Shown here: positions 52,259 through 60,737 of the stretch, one piece after another | How positions within the stretch are numbered: position 1 is the first letter of the stretch | How the letters are laid out: the number at the start of each line of letters is the position of its first letter | Source: JAWPMT01 sp965215825 | GTDB taxonomy: Bacteria; Bacteroidota; Bacteroidia; Cytophagales; Cyclobacteriaceae | Assembly: GCA_965215825.1 (NCBI GenBank) | Contig: CBDCEM010000003.1 | Coordinates: 3,534,001 to 3,598,000 of the forward strand | Reading direction: 5' to 3' | Length of the DNA: 64,000 bases | Program-made: the position numbers and the translations under genes | The notes under the pieces: generated by a model | The model's input: the letters and a program-made list of their open reading frames with translations, nothing else | Told to the model about the DNA's origin: nothing | The model's database searches: none

Positions 52259-53830
52259 ATGTTGCAACGCACCAATCCACGGCAACTGGTCTTGTGGATT
52301 ATCGGATTATCTACGGTGTTCAGATTTTACATCGCCGCTTTCACAGGCCTTAGTGTCGGGGAGTCCTACTATTGGCGCGGTGCTCAGTTTCTTCAATTGT
52401 CCTACTTCGATCAGCCCCCTCTCTTCTTCTGGCTCAGTGGCCTTAGTATACGCCTTTTCGATATCACCAACTTTGCGCTAAGGCTTCCAGCGGTCTTGCT
52501 TTTTGCGGGCACCTCCTATCTCCTATTCCTGATTGGCTCCAGGCTATTCAATCCAAGAGCCGGGTTGGTAGCGTTGATTTTACTTAACATCAGTTTTGTT
52601 TTTACCATACCCGTTGCGGCCTGGTTTCAACCTGATGCACCACTCATGTTTTTCTGGTTACTCACTTCCTGGTGCCTCATACAAATATTCTTCCCTGAGA
52701 GAGAAAATCAAACCACCCTCAAATGGTGGCTATACACAGGGATTGCGCTTGGCCTCACCACCCTAAGTAAATACCATGCGCTTTTCCTCTTCGTTGGTAC
52801 TTTTATATTTGTTGTTGTGCACCCTCAGCAAAGAAAATGGCTCAAACATCCCGGGCCATATCTCGCGATACTCATCACAGGGGCAATGCTTATTCCCGTA
52901 CTACTCTGGAATGCCGACCATCAATGGGTATCATTCAATTTTCAGGGTTCTCGGGCCGGAGGGTATCAGGTAGATTTTTCCAGGCTATTGCGAAGTATTG
53001 TAGGGCAAATGGCCTGGATTGCTCCCTGGATCTGGTTACCGTTAATAGTCTCTTTATATAAGACACTTCGTAATCCCGAATCTGATCAAAAGGAGTCTTT
53101 CGTCTTCTGGTCAGCAATTTTACCGATTGCATTTTTCACAGGGATTGCGCCTTTTGCACGGATCGGATTCCACTTTCACTGGCAAGCTCCAGGATACCTG
53201 ATGGCTTTTCTGTTACTAGGCATTTCTGTTGCTAAGAACCTTGAATCAGGTAAAGTCATCACAAGGAAATGGCTCAAATCATCTATCGCCGTAACTACTG
53301 TTTTTACAGCACTACTGACGGTTCATATGACTACAGGTTTTTGGAGTGCTTTGGGACCCAAGTTGATTGGGGAGCAGTTTGGGAATACGATTGATCCAAC
53401 TATGGAAGGTGTCGATTTCGATGATATCCGTAAACGATTTGAAGAGGAAGGTTGGTTGGCTGATGAAAACTTATTCGTCGCAACCGAAAAATGGTGGCAG
53501 ACGGGCAAGATCGACTGGCCATTAAAAGGCGAAAAAGATATCTTTATTTTCCATCCTGACCCCCGGAATCATGCCTACTTTTTTGATCCAAAACCTTCGC
53601 TGGGGAAAGATGCAATTTATGTGCGTTACCAAAAAGGAAACAGACCTCCCTCCTCTAATCTTGTCCCCTTTTTTGAAAAGGTCGAAAAACTATCCGATCT
53701 ACCTATCACGCGATATGGGAAAACAGAATTAGTCATGGATGTCTTTTATTGCACTAATTTCCAGGTGCCAGCACAGCCTCGCTCTGAACTTCCTATTTAC
53801 CGAAGGTTAATGGGTGAAGAACCATTTTGA
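52259..53830 (+). CDS. ArnT/GT39-like glycosyltransferase
   Basis: A 523-aa polytopic enzyme with about ten helices. The first periplasmic loop carries the family acid in SVGESYYW and LSYFDQPPLFFWLSG. QPDAPLMFFWLLTSWCL and KYHALFLFVGTFIF follow. It transfers a sugar from a polyprenyl-phosphate donor to lipid A, protein or another envelope acceptor; donor and acceptor are unknown. No neighbouring glycan genes are seen. Confidence 0.88.
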   Translation: MLQRTNPRQLVLWIIGLSTVFRFYIAAFTGLSVGESYYWRGAQFLQLSYFDQPPLFFWLSGLSIRLFDITNFALRLPAVLLFAGTSYLLFLIGSRLFNPRAGLVALILLNISFVFTIPVAAWFQPDAPLMFFWLLTSWCLIQIFFPERENQTTLKWWLYTGIALGLTTLSKYHALFLFVGTFIFVVVHPQQRKWLKHPGPYLAILITGAMLIPVLLWNADHQWVSFNFQGSRAGGYQVDFSRLLRSIVGQMAWIAPWIWLPLIVSLYKTLRNPESDQKESFVFWSAILPIAFFTGIAPFARIGFHFHWQAPGYLMAFLLLGISVAKNLESGKVITRKWLKSSIAVTTVFTALLTVHMTTGFWSALGPKLIGEQFGNTIDPTMEGVDFDDIRKRFEEEGWLADENLFVATEKWWQTGKIDWPLKGEKDIFIFHPDPRNHAYFFDPKPSLGKDAIYVRYQKGNRPPSSNLVPFFEKVEKLSDLPITRYGKTELVMDVFYCTNFQVPAQPRSELPIYRRLMGEEPF

Positions 53831-53964
53831 TTTAGCTGCGTTCGGGTGCCTCCAGCTGTTTTGGTTCCAATAGTAATATAGATGAACCTACTTACCATCT
53901 GAGTCAAATCTCTCAACCACTCTAGTATGCATGGTAACTAAAGGAAGTCTAAGGTACCCGAAGA

Positions 53965-54813
53965 CTACCCAACTCGTTTTTTGAACACGACGTTAGCAAT
54001 CACACCCACTACTACTAGTCCCATCCCGAGATAGGTAGCCATATTAAACGTTTCATCAAAAAGGAAAAAACCAAATAACAAGGCATAGACCAATCCCACA
54101 TAGTTTAAAATAGAAACTTTGGATACTTCTTCAGATTGGTAAGATTTGGTCATAAAGAATTGCGCAATCTGAGTCAGAATACCAACGCCTAGTAACATCA
54201 ACCAATCCCAGTCCTGAGGAGTCACCCAAACGAAATATGACCAAACAGCCCCAATAGGAAGCAATACCAGGGGAAAGTAAAGTATGATCACCAATGGGTG
54301 CTCTGTGGTATTAAGTTTCCTAACGAAATTGTACGCAAGACCCATAAAAAATGAAGTAGCAATTCCAATACCCAGATGTAAATACGAAATACGAATATCA
54401 AACCCTTGCACCACAAGTACTCCGGCAAAGCTGATTGCAAAAAACAACCATTGCAATGGATTCACCTTCTCTTTCACAATGAACACACCCAAAACAGTGG
54501 TAAAAACCGGAGCCAGATATTGCAAAGTAGCCGCTGTAGCCAGTGGAATGGCATGTAATAGGTAAAAATATAAAATGAGAGCTATGGAACCCGTGATTCC
54601 CCTAGCGATCAAGATAGGCTTATTGTTTCCCCAAATTTTCACTTTTTGTTGTCGGAGCAGATAGACACTGATCACCAATGAGATGATTGCCCGAAAAAAG
54701 ATAATCTCAATAGCAGGGATGTGTGGTATAGCTTTTACGAACACCTTCATCAACGCAAAGGTGAACGTAGCGTAAAGCATGTATCGTACGCCTGGAGTCA
54801 GCACCTGGCTCAT
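53965..54813 (-). CDS. EamA/DMT family transporter
   Basis: A 282-aa protein with ten helices in two repeats (YMLYATFTFALMKVFVKAIPHIPAIEIIFFRAIISLVI begins the first). It is a drug/metabolite exporter class with unknown substrate. It overlaps the ABC ATPase gene on the same strand by 4 nt, so the two are translated together, although this transporter does not use an ATPase. Confidence 0.88.
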   Translation of the reverse strand: MSQVLTPGVRYMLYATFTFALMKVFVKAIPHIPAIEIIFFRAIISLVISVYLLRQQKVKIWGNNKPILIARGITGSIALILYFYLLHAIPLATAATLQYLAPVFTTVLGVFIVKEKVNPLQWLFFAISFAGVLVVQGFDIRISYLHLGIGIATSFFMGLAYNFVRKLNTTEHPLVIILYFPLVLLPIGAVWSYFVWVTPQDWDWLMLLGVGILTQIAQFFMTKSYQSEEVSKVSILNYVGLVYALLFGFFLFDETFNMATYLGMGLVVVGVIANVVFKKRVG

Positions 54814-55463
54814 GCGATCATTAACCCGTCTTTGATTTCAATCTTTCGATCCGTCATATTGGCCAGATCCTGATTATGAGTTACAATCACAAATGTCTGA
54901 GAAAGTTTATCTCGCAATTCAAAAAACAGATCATGTAATTCGGACGCATTTTTCGAATCCAGATTGCCCGTAGGCTCATCTGCGAAAACAATCGAAGGAT
55001 TGTTAATCAACGCCCGCGCAACTGAAACACGCTGTTGCTCACCTCCCGAAAGCTCTGAAGGTTTATGTTCCATGCGATGTTCGAGTCCCAATAGCGTAAG
55101 CAATTCTTTTGCCTTGCTTTCCACTTCGCTGGTTTTGTGATTTCCTATGTATCCTGGAATAGACACGTTCTCAAAAGCAGTGAACTCAGGCAGTAAATTG
55201 TGAAATTGGAATATAAATCCAATTTCAGCGTTTCTGAAAGCCGCCAATTTCTTCGAGTTCATCGATGTGACCAATTTACCTTTCAATGTGACGTTACCCT
55301 GGTCCGCAGTATCCAACGTTCCAAGTATATGCAGTAAGGTACTTTTACCAGCACCAGAAGCGCCAACAATACTCACCACTTCTTTTTGATGGATTTCAAG
55401 GTCAATTCCTTTTAGCACTTGGAGAGTACCATAGGATTTATGAATATTGGACGCCTTAAGCAT
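54810..55463 (-). CDS. LolD-type ABC transporter ATP-binding protein
   Basis: 217 aa from ATG 55463; an in-frame ATG at 55475 adds MFAA and seems less likely. Walker A is GASGAGKST, the signature is LSGGEQQRVSVARAL, Walker B is VFADEPTGNLDS and the H-loop is VTHNQD. HNLLPEFTAFENVSIPGYIG is the LolD/MacB-type Q-loop segment. It probably energises an FtsX-like permease, and could serve the ATPase-less permeases in this window, though that is speculation. Confidence 0.9.
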   Translation of the reverse strand: MLKASNIHKSYGTLQVLKGIDLEIHQKEVVSIVGASGAGKSTLLHILGTLDTADQGNVTLKGKLVTSMNSKKLAAFRNAEIGFIFQFHNLLPEFTAFENVSIPGYIGNHKTSEVESKAKELLTLLGLEHRMEHKPSELSGGEQQRVSVARALINNPSIVFADEPTGNLDSKNASELHDLFFELRDKLSQTFVIVTHNQDLANMTDRKIEIKDGLMIA

Positions 55464-55644
55464 GGCCGCAAACATAGTTCGAGTTGCAGAATTCCGCTCT
55501 ATCCTTTTGGCTACTTTGTCAATTTCATGTACAATTAATCAGAACTTGCGGATCGTTGCATTTACTTCTACCTTGCCATCAAATTCAGTGGAACACAATA
55601 CAATGATCAAAACAAAGTTGATTCACTGATAAAAGATAATATTC

Positions 55645-56553
55645 ATGAAATACCTCATTACACTCTTCCTTGGACTGGTCATCGTTTCTGCACAGGCACA
55701 AACAAAACTGGAACTTAACCTGACAGAAGGAGAGACATACAAACAATCGACATTAAACGAGGCGTCCATTACACAGGAACTAATGGGGCAGTCCATTGAA
55801 ATTACTCTTGGAGTAAGTAGTACTATGAGTTTCACTGTCACCAGCGCTAATCGAAATGACTATGATATGAATGTAACTTTCGAAAAAATGAATCTTTCCA
55901 TGGGTTCATTACAAGGTAAAATGGAATTCGATTCTGAAAATCCCGCAGAAGATGACTCCTTCTCTCAAATCATGTCAGGTGTTATCGGTCAATCATTTAA
56001 AGTAAAAATGGCCAAAACAGGAAAAATATTGGATATATCAGGTGTTGAAGAAATGTGGGAAGCTTCTTTTGCTAATCAAAATACTTCTGCAGCCGAAAAA
56101 GCGCAGATCATGACACAGCTCAATCAGACCTATGGAAAGGAGTCCATTAAAGGCAATATCGAAATGGTGACAGCTATTTTTCCTGAAGGTAAAGTTCGTA
56201 ATGGAGATCAATGGACCAATAACGTAAACATTAACGCCGGAATGAAGGGCGTGGCTACGACCAACTACACCTATGAAGGAATGCAAGGTGATCAACACCA
56301 AATTAGTGGATCAGGCACGATTGTTACATCCGATGAAGGGGCCACCATCAATACCAATGGCATAGAGCTGACCATGGACCTGAATGGAACTATGGAATCA
56401 GCGATTTCGGTAGATGCCGCAACGGGTTGGATCGTCGACGCTAAGATCAACCAAAAGATTGATGGCAATGCTTCTATGGCAGGAAATGATCAAATGCCTA
56501 ATGGATTAACTATCCCTATGAAAATCAGGAATGAAATGACGATTACGAACTAA
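55645..56553 (+). CDS. DUF6263-like secreted protein
   Basis: 302 aa with a signal peptide (residues 1-18, ending SAQA). The body is beta-rich, with alternating hydrophobic strands (LELNLTEGETYKQSTLNEASI, SFTVTSANRNDYDMNVTFEKMNLSM, IFPEGKVRNGDQWTNNVNI). This matches the DUF6263 group of Bacteroidota periplasmic proteins by style and length. The function is unknown. It is monocistronic. Confidence 0.72.
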   Translation: MKYLITLFLGLVIVSAQAQTKLELNLTEGETYKQSTLNEASITQELMGQSIEITLGVSSTMSFTVTSANRNDYDMNVTFEKMNLSMGSLQGKMEFDSENPAEDDSFSQIMSGVIGQSFKVKMAKTGKILDISGVEEMWEASFANQNTSAAEKAQIMTQLNQTYGKESIKGNIEMVTAIFPEGKVRNGDQWTNNVNINAGMKGVATTNYTYEGMQGDQHQISGSGTIVTSDEGATINTNGIELTMDLNGTMESAISVDAATGWIVDAKINQKIDGNASMAGNDQMPNGLTIPMKIRNEMTITN

Positions 56554-56620
56554 AGGCAAAAGAAAAGTTGGTCACTAAGCAGTCATCCGCTGTTATTGGC
56601 CCAATCATCAAATAAGACCC

Positions 56621-56651
56621 TTGAAAAAGCTGGTGCAATAGACTAATTTCG
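56621..56651 (+). promoter_or_regulatory. Candidate promoter of sucC
   Basis: TTG (56621-56623), 20 bp, then TAATTTCG (56644-56651; one mismatch to TAnnTTTG). It places transcription near 56658, just before the sucC ATG at 56672. Confidence 0.45.
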
Positions 56652-56671
56652 CACCAAATTTTAACAGCAAC

Positions 56672-57883
56672 ATGAACATCCACGAATACCAGGCAAAAGA
56701 GATCTTGAAAAGCTACGGTGTGACCATCCAGAATGGGATCGTAGCGGACACCCCCAAAAAGGCACTTGAAGCCGCGAAGGAATTGAACGCGCAAACCGGA
56801 ACAAGCTGGTATGTCGTGAAAGCTCAGATTCATGCTGGTGGCCGAGGAAAAGGTACTGTCAACGAAACAGGTTCTAACGGAGTTGTCCTCGCTAAGAGCC
56901 TGGAGGAAGTTGAGCCTAAATCCGAGGGAATACTTGGAGGGACTTTGGTAACTCACCAAACCGGCCCTGCTGGCAAGAAAGTAAATAAGGTACTAATCGC
57001 CGAAGACGTCTACTACCCGGGAGAGTCTGACCCTAAAGAATATTATTTATCTATTCTTCTGGATCGCGCCACAGGTCAAAATGTCATCATGGCATCGACA
57101 GAAGGTGGTATGGATATCGAGACGGTAGCCGAAGAGACACCAGACAAGATCATCAAAGAATGGGTAGATCCAGGAATAGGATTACAAGGATTCCAGGCGA
57201 GAAAAGTAGCATTCGCACTTGGTTTGACGGGTGATGCTTTCAAAGGAATGGTCAAGTTCATTTATGCGCTTTATAAGGCATATGTTGCTACCGATGCCTC
57301 TCAATTCGAGATCAATCCAGTACTGAAAACCTCAGACAACAAGATTCTTGCTGTTGACGCAAAAGTAAATCTTGATGACAATGCCCTTTACCGGCACAAG
57401 GATTTGGCTGAACTAAGAGACATTACTGAAGAAGATCCTTTGGAAGTGGAAGCAGGGCAATCCGGGTTAAATTATGTCAAGCTAGACGGAAATGTCGGTT
57501 GCATGGTAAATGGTGCCGGGCTTGCGATGGCAACCATGGACATTATCAAACTTTCCGGTGGAGAGCCTGCTAACTTCCTTGATGTAGGAGGAGGAGCCAA
57601 TGCCAAAACAGTGGAAGCTGGATTCCGAATCATTTTGAGAGATCCTAATGTAAAAGCCATTTTAATCAACATTTTTGGAGGTATTGTACGTTGCGATCGT
57701 GTAGCCAATGGTGTGGTAGAAGCTTACAAAAACATCGGAGACATTAAAGTTCCAATTATTGTTCGTCTCCAAGGGACCAATGCCGAAGAAGGTGCTAAAA
57801 TTATTGAGGAATCAGGATTGAAAGTGACTTCTGCAATTGTATTGAAAGATGCTGCCGAAAAAGTAAAAGAAGTATTAGCATAG
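56672..57883 (+). CDS. sucC: Succinate-CoA ligase (ADP-forming) beta subunit
   Basis: A 403-aa TCA-cycle enzyme subunit. MNIHEYQAKEILKSYGV opens the ATP-grasp domain. VVKAQIHAGGRGKG is the nucleotide-binding part, FEINPVLKTSDNKILAVDAKVNLDDNALYR the metal site, and NFLDVGGGANAKTVEAGF and INIFGGIVRCDRVANGV the CoA-ligase domain. The alpha-subunit gene is not adjacent, so the pair is split in this genome. A clear terminator follows. Confidence 0.96.
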   Translation: MNIHEYQAKEILKSYGVTIQNGIVADTPKKALEAAKELNAQTGTSWYVVKAQIHAGGRGKGTVNETGSNGVVLAKSLEEVEPKSEGILGGTLVTHQTGPAGKKVNKVLIAEDVYYPGESDPKEYYLSILLDRATGQNVIMASTEGGMDIETVAEETPDKIIKEWVDPGIGLQGFQARKVAFALGLTGDAFKGMVKFIYALYKAYVATDASQFEINPVLKTSDNKILAVDAKVNLDDNALYRHKDLAELRDITEEDPLEVEAGQSGLNYVKLDGNVGCMVNGAGLAMATMDIIKLSGGEPANFLDVGGGANAKTVEAGFRIILRDPNVKAILINIFGGIVRCDRVANGVVEAYKNIGDIKVPIIVRLQGTNAEEGAKIIEESGLKVTSAIVLKDAAEKVKEVLA

Positions 57884-57915
57884 GTATCATTACCATATTC
57901 GCAAAAAACCCTTTC

Positions 57916-57950
57916 AAAACCGGCATAAATTTGCCGGTTTTTTATTTTTT
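57916..57950 (+). terminator. Terminator of sucC
   Basis: AAAACCGGCA (57916-57925) pairs perfectly with TGCCGGTTTT (57932-57941), followed by a T-rich tract. Confidence 0.93.
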
Positions 57951-57994
57951 AAAAAAAATTGATCAAAATCTTTTCCGATTGCCATTGAAGCTTT

Positions 57995-58002
57995 TACATT
58001 TG
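57995..58002 (+). promoter_or_regulatory. Candidate -7 box of the ilv leader
   Basis: TACATTTG is a full match to TAnnTTTG. By analogy with the SRP RNA (start 7 nt after the box) transcription would begin near 58009, only about 3 nt before the leader peptide ATG. Confidence 0.6.
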
Positions 58003-58011
58003 GCCCGAATT

Positions 58012-58086
58012 ATGAAATTAATTACTGAAAATATTATCGTGACCATTATTATTCTAGTCGTGGGTATTAAACCCACGGGATGGTAA
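58012..58086 (+). CDS. ilv operon leader peptide
   Basis: A 24-residue frame, ATG 58012 to TAA 58084-58086, rich in branched-chain residues: 7 Ile, 3 Val, 2 Leu and 3 Thr. The densest run is IIVTIIILVV in the middle. It lies before a set of competing hairpins and a strong terminator directly upstream of ilvE. This is the standard layout of a transcription attenuator that reads Ile/Val/Leu-tRNA charging. I found no mention of a family name to give it; the assignment is from composition and position. Confidence 0.85.
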   Translation: MKLITENIIVTIIILVVGIKPTGW

Positions 58087-58142
58087 CGATGTATATCAGA
58101 AAGAAATACAGAACGCCATCCCAAACAGGATGGCGTTTTTTT
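58060..58142 (+). promoter_or_regulatory. ilv attenuator: competing hairpins
   Basis: Segment 1 GTGGGT (58060-58065) pairs with segment 2 ACCCAC (58071-58076). GGGATGG (58077-58083), at the leader stop codon, can instead pair with CCATCCC (58116-58122) as an antiterminator. That excludes the terminator stem AACGCCATCC/GGATGGCGTT (58112-58121 with 58128-58137), which has 7 Ts after it. Stalled ribosomes on the Ile/Val codons would block segment 1 and favour read-through. Confidence 0.85.
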
Positions 58143-58154
58143 ATGTGTTAGGAT

Positions 58155-59045
58155 ATGTACTACAACGACGACACCATAGTTTTTTTTGACGGCAACTGGA
58201 TAAAAGCCAGAGATGCCAAAACGAGTTTGTTTGATCAGGCCCTTCATTATGGAACGGGTGTACTGGAGGGAATACGATCTTATAGAAGCGAGGGCTCATT
58301 TAAGATTTTCAAAGCACACTCCCATTTTGAAAGATTACACAGGTCTGCCCAAAAAATGCATCTGCGACTCCCCTATTCTTCTGAGGAGTTAACCCAGATC
58401 GCATACGACTTACTGGAAAAAAACAACTTGACCGATGCCTACATTCGGCCGTTGGTCTATGCCGGTCAGGATATGATGCTAAAACCTACAGAGGAAGTAC
58501 ATGTATTTATGGCCGCCTGGCAATGGTCAAAATATAATGGCCTTAAGCCTCTCGATGTGATGGTCTCTGAATACCGTAAGCCCAGCGCAAAAGCCATACC
58601 GATTGAAGCCAAAGTCGTGGGCAATTACTCGTCGGCCACACTGGTATCTGCCCAGGCCCGACATCTTGGTTACGATGAAGCTCTTTTACTTGATGCAAAT
58701 GGGTACGTCGCGGAAGGACCTGTGAGTAACTTCTTCTATGAGAAAGACAATGTCCTTTACACTCCGAAAAAAGGCAATATACTGCCGGGAATCACACGGG
58801 AAGTATTGATAGATATGAGCAAAGAGTTGGACATTCAAGTGGTCGAAAAAGATATTGAAGTAGAAGAACTGTATGATGCTGACCAGGCCTTTTTCTGTGG
58901 CACAGCTGCCGAAATCAGTCAAATCCGTTCCATCAACGGAGAAGAAATGAGAGGAAAATGGGAAGATTCTGCTTCCTACAATCTTCATTTCATCTATCAG
59001 CATCGTGTTCGTTTCGATGAGTTTGAAGACCTAACCATCGTTTAA
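58155..59045 (+). CDS. ilvE: Branched-chain amino acid aminotransferase
   Basis: A 296-aa PLP enzyme, fold type IV, for the last step of Ile/Val/Leu synthesis. The PLP Lys is likely K153 in EAKVVGNYSSATL. LHYGTGVLEGIRSY, HFERLHRSAQKM and GYDEALLLDANGYVAEGPVSNFFYEKDN are conserved segments. The start ATG 58155 is 13 nt after the attenuator terminator T-run. It is first in the ilvE-ilvD-ilvB-ilvN-ilvC operon. Confidence 0.95.
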   Translation: MYYNDDTIVFFDGNWIKARDAKTSLFDQALHYGTGVLEGIRSYRSEGSFKIFKAHSHFERLHRSAQKMHLRLPYSSEELTQIAYDLLEKNNLTDAYIRPLVYAGQDMMLKPTEEVHVFMAAWQWSKYNGLKPLDVMVSEYRKPSAKAIPIEAKVVGNYSSATLVSAQARHLGYDEALLLDANGYVAEGPVSNFFYEKDNVLYTPKKGNILPGITREVLIDMSKELDIQVVEKDIEVEELYDADQAFFCGTAAEISQIRSINGEEMRGKWEDSASYNLHFIYQHRVRFDEFEDLTIV

Positions 59046-59059
59046 ATATCACCAGATAA

Positions 59060-60736
59060 ATGTCAAAAGAACTTAATCCATTTAGTAAGACCATCACCCA
59101 GGATGTCAGTCAACCTGCATCTCAGGCGCAACTATACGCAACAGGTCTGACGGAACAGGACATGAATAAAGGTCAGGTGGGGATTGTGAGCACAGGTTTT
59201 GAAGGCAATCCCTGTAACATGCATCTCAATGTACTGGCGCATCAGGTAAAAAAAGGAGTTAGAGAAGTTGATTTGGTTGGACTGATCTTTCACACCATTG
59301 GAGTTAGCGACGGAATTTCAAATGGGACTACCGGCATGAAATATTCCCTCATGTCTCGGGACATCATCGCCGATTCCATTGAAACCGTATGTAATGCCCA
59401 GTTTTACGATTCGTTGGTCACGGTCGTCGGCTGTGACAAAAACATGCCTGGAGCACTGATGGCTATGGGGAGGTTGAACCGCCCCAGTCTAATGGTTTAT
59501 GGCGGGACCGTGAAGCCAGGGAAATGGAAAAACGAAGAACTCAATATTGTTTCTGCCTTTGAGGCCTACGGCAAAAAATTAGCAGGAACAATCGCTGATG
59601 AAGATTATAAAGGCATCATCCAGAATTCAATTCCTGGCCCTGGTGCATGTGGAGGCATGTATACAGCCAATACCATGTCTTCAGCTATCGAAGCCATGGG
59701 CATGAGCATGCCTTTTAGTTCTTCCAATCCAGCCGAGAGCGAGGACAAAAAAATAGAAAGTGTTTCTGTAGGGCAAGCCATCCGCAATTTGATGGAACAA
59801 GACATTCGCCCTAAGGATATCATGACCAAGGCTGCCTTTGAGAACGCAATCAGGGTGATCATGGTAACTGGAGGAAGTACCAATGCCGTACTTCATCTCA
59901 TTGCCATGGCGAAGGCCGTAGATGTAAATATTACGCTGAATGATTTTCAACGGATAAGTGATGAAACACCTTTCATTGCCAATCTGAAACCCAGTGGTGA
60001 ATACCTCATGGAAGACCTACATCACGTAGGAGGAACTCCCGCTGTAATGAAATACATGCTGAAAGAGAATTTCCTGGATGGAAGTTGCCTTACGGTGACA
60101 GGAAAAACCCTTGAAGAAAACCTCGCCACAGCCCCGGAATTGAAAAGTGGTCAGAACGTCATCCAGTCCTTTGACAAACCGATAAAGAAAACGGGACACC
60201 TTCAAATCTTATATGGGAATCTTGCACCGGAAGGGTCTGTGGCCAAAATCACAGGAAAAGAAGGTGAATATTTTGAAGGGCCTGCTCGTATTTACGATGA
60301 TGAATTTGAAGCCATCGATGGTATAGGCAAGGAAGTCAGTAAAGGTGACGTCATCGTTATAAGACAATCAGGACCGAAAGGAGCACCTGGTATGCCGGAA
60401 ATGCTGAAACCTACAAGTGCCGTAATGGGTGCAGGATTGGGTAAAGATGTCGCATTGATCACCGATGGAAGGTTCTCTGGCGGATCTCATGGATTTGTAG
60501 TAGGACACATTACTCCCGAATCTCAGGAAGGTGGGCCACTGGCATTGATCAAAAATGGCGACATCATTACCATCGACGCAGTGAATAATGAAATAAACGC
60601 AAAGCTCACCGAGGAAGAATGGGCACAACGAAAAGTCGATTGGCAACAACCCGCATATAAAGGAACAAAAGGCATATTGAAGAAATACATCAAATCTGTA
60701 GCCTCTGCTTCAGAAGGATGTGTAACTGACGAGTAG
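59060..60736 (+). CDS. ilvD: Dihydroxy-acid dehydratase
   Basis: A 558-aa iron-sulfur enzyme that dehydrates 2,3-dihydroxyacids to 2-oxo acids. Candidate cluster Cys are C52 (GFEGNPCNMHL), C125 (GCDKNMPGALMA) and C197 (GPGACGGMYTANTM). It is 14 nt downstream of ilvE. Full length for the family. Confidence 0.96.
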   Translation: MSKELNPFSKTITQDVSQPASQAQLYATGLTEQDMNKGQVGIVSTGFEGNPCNMHLNVLAHQVKKGVREVDLVGLIFHTIGVSDGISNGTTGMKYSLMSRDIIADSIETVCNAQFYDSLVTVVGCDKNMPGALMAMGRLNRPSLMVYGGTVKPGKWKNEELNIVSAFEAYGKKLAGTIADEDYKGIIQNSIPGPGACGGMYTANTMSSAIEAMGMSMPFSSSNPAESEDKKIESVSVGQAIRNLMEQDIRPKDIMTKAAFENAIRVIMVTGGSTNAVLHLIAMAKAVDVNITLNDFQRISDETPFIANLKPSGEYLMEDLHHVGGTPAVMKYMLKENFLDGSCLTVTGKTLEENLATAPELKSGQNVIQSFDKPIKKTGHLQILYGNLAPEGSVAKITGKEGEYFEGPARIYDDEFEAIDGIGKEVSKGDVIVIRQSGPKGAPGMPEMLKPTSAVMGAGLGKDVALITDGRFSGGSHGFVVGHITPESQEGGPLALIKNGDIITIDAVNNEINAKLTEEEWAQRKVDWQQPAYKGTKGILKKYIKSVASASEGCVTDE

Positions 60737-60737
60737 A

